Notes under the pieces: generated by a model | The model's database searches: none | What the model saw: only the letters and a program-made list of their open reading frames with translations | What the model was told of the DNA's origin: nothing | Source: Planctomycetaceae bacterium | Lineage (GTDB): Bacteria > Planctomycetota > Phycisphaerae > Phycisphaerales > SM1A02 | NCBI GenBank assembly: GCA_027488265.1 | Contig: JAIYCA010000386.1 | Location: 1 to 5,790, forward strand | Direction of reading: 5' to 3' | DNA length: 5,790 nucleotides | Shown here: piece by piece, positions 5,476-5,790 of the stretch | Layout: the number at the start of each line of letters is the position of its first letter | Numbering within the stretch: position 1 is the stretch's first letter | Position numbers and translations under genes: made by a program

Positions 5476-5790
5476 ATTCGGCACCATGCAATCCGACTCG
5501 ATTCCTCGCGCGCGTGTGTTTCCGCCGCGCTTCTGGCAACAGTGCTCGGGCTCGCGGCTTGTGACAACACGACGGGTGGCTATCCGCCGCCGCCGCCGCC
5601 GTACGAGCCGCCTGCCGCTGCACTCGATGCCGCGAAGAGCGAGAAGTTCCAACCGCTCGTGAAAGCACTTATCGCGCAGCGCGCGGCCGCAAAGGCCCTC
5701 GCAGATCACGCGGCGTCGGGCGCGTCGGATCAGCAGAAGTATCAAGAACTCTTCGGCAAGTCGCGCGCAGCCTCGAAGGCCGTGGGCGAA
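5473..5790 (+). CDS. Lipoprotein, N-terminal part (3'-truncated by window edge)
   Basis: An ATG at 5473 opens a frame of 106 codons that is still open at the window end. The protein starts with arginines at 3, 8 and 14, then a hydrophobic stretch (about 15-29) ending in the lipobox LAAC with Cys30. This predicts signal peptidase II cleavage and a lipid-anchored mature protein. The residue after the cysteine is Asp (D31), which in E. coli is an inner-membrane retention signal; whether that rule holds here is unknown. Residues 38-43 are six prolines in a row, inside a short linker GGYPPPPPPYEPP. From about residue 49 the sequence is Ala/Lys/Gln-rich and probably helical, without a motif I recognise. 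A TATTCT box lies 6 nt before the ATG, and no Shine-Dalgarno sequence is visible. The gene lies 84 bp after the preceding stop, on the same strand. The molecular role is unknown. Confidence 0.82.
   Translation, partial: MIRHHAIRLDSSRACVSAALLATVLGLAACDNTTGGYPPPPPPYEPPAAALDAAKSEKFQPLVKALIAQRAAAKALADHAASGASDQQKYQELFGKSRAASKAVGE
5584..5601 (+). repeat. (CCG)6 trinucleotide tract in the lipoprotein gene
   Basis: Six identical CCG codons encode Pro38-Pro43 just after the lipobox. Uniform codon use suggests a slippage-prone microsatellite whose length could vary between strains without breaking the frame. Confidence 0.85.

Noticed and set aside
5438..5476. Short frame (12 codons) ending in an ATGA overlap with the lipoprotein start, as a coupled leader peptide
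   Set aside because: It is the tail of a longer out-of-frame reading of paralogue C, has no ribosome binding site, and would lie upstream of the proposed transcription start at 5473.

Overview
The window is GC-rich (roughly 60-65% by eye) and almost fully coding. Amino-acid style, a family of long membrane-anchored proteins full of unknown helical sequence, and a recurring C-terminal module of the type ERFRRAxGRxPxSLxELVP...IPxDxxxGKPL all suggest a planctomycete, perhaps a member of the Phycisphaerae. This is a judgement from sequence style; no rRNA or other marker is present to confirm it.

Layout: (1) 1-1188 (+), the C-terminal part of a family protein whose N-terminus lies before the window; (2) 1169-2071 (-), a complete PgeF/YfiH laccase-domain (multicopper-oxidase-like, purine nucleoside phosphorylase type) enzyme, convergent with gene 1 and overlapping it by 20 bp; (3) 2122-3708 (+), a full paralogue of gene 1 (528 aa) starting divergently from pgeF; (4) 3814-5388 (+), a second full paralogue (524 aa); (5) 5473-5790 (+), the N-terminal part of a lipoprotein that runs off the right edge. 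No stretch above about 105 bp lacks a gene. No RNA genes, CRISPR arrays or insertion sequences were seen.

The three paralogues are the core of the window. Genes 3 and 4 have a short basic N-terminus (DPLDRRPLLRR), one transmembrane anchor, and a large domain predicted to lie outside the cytoplasm. All three share three landmarks in the same order: QR-aromatic-x-DDG, GPxxAxxxPSR, and a C-terminal ERFRRA module resembling the C-terminal half of type II secretion major pseudopilins. No function can be assigned. The pgeF gene sits between paralogues 1 and 2 on the other strand and has no evident functional link to them.

An unexpected regularity is that the three plus-strand genes with visible starts (3, 4 and 5) each have a -10-like hexamer (TATTCT, TAGCGT, TATTCT) exactly 6 nt before the start codon and no convincing Shine-Dalgarno sequence. 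That arrangement would place transcription starts at or next to the first coding base, which suggests leaderless mRNAs. It also fixes the start of gene 3 at 2122 rather than at the upstream in-frame ATG at 2047.
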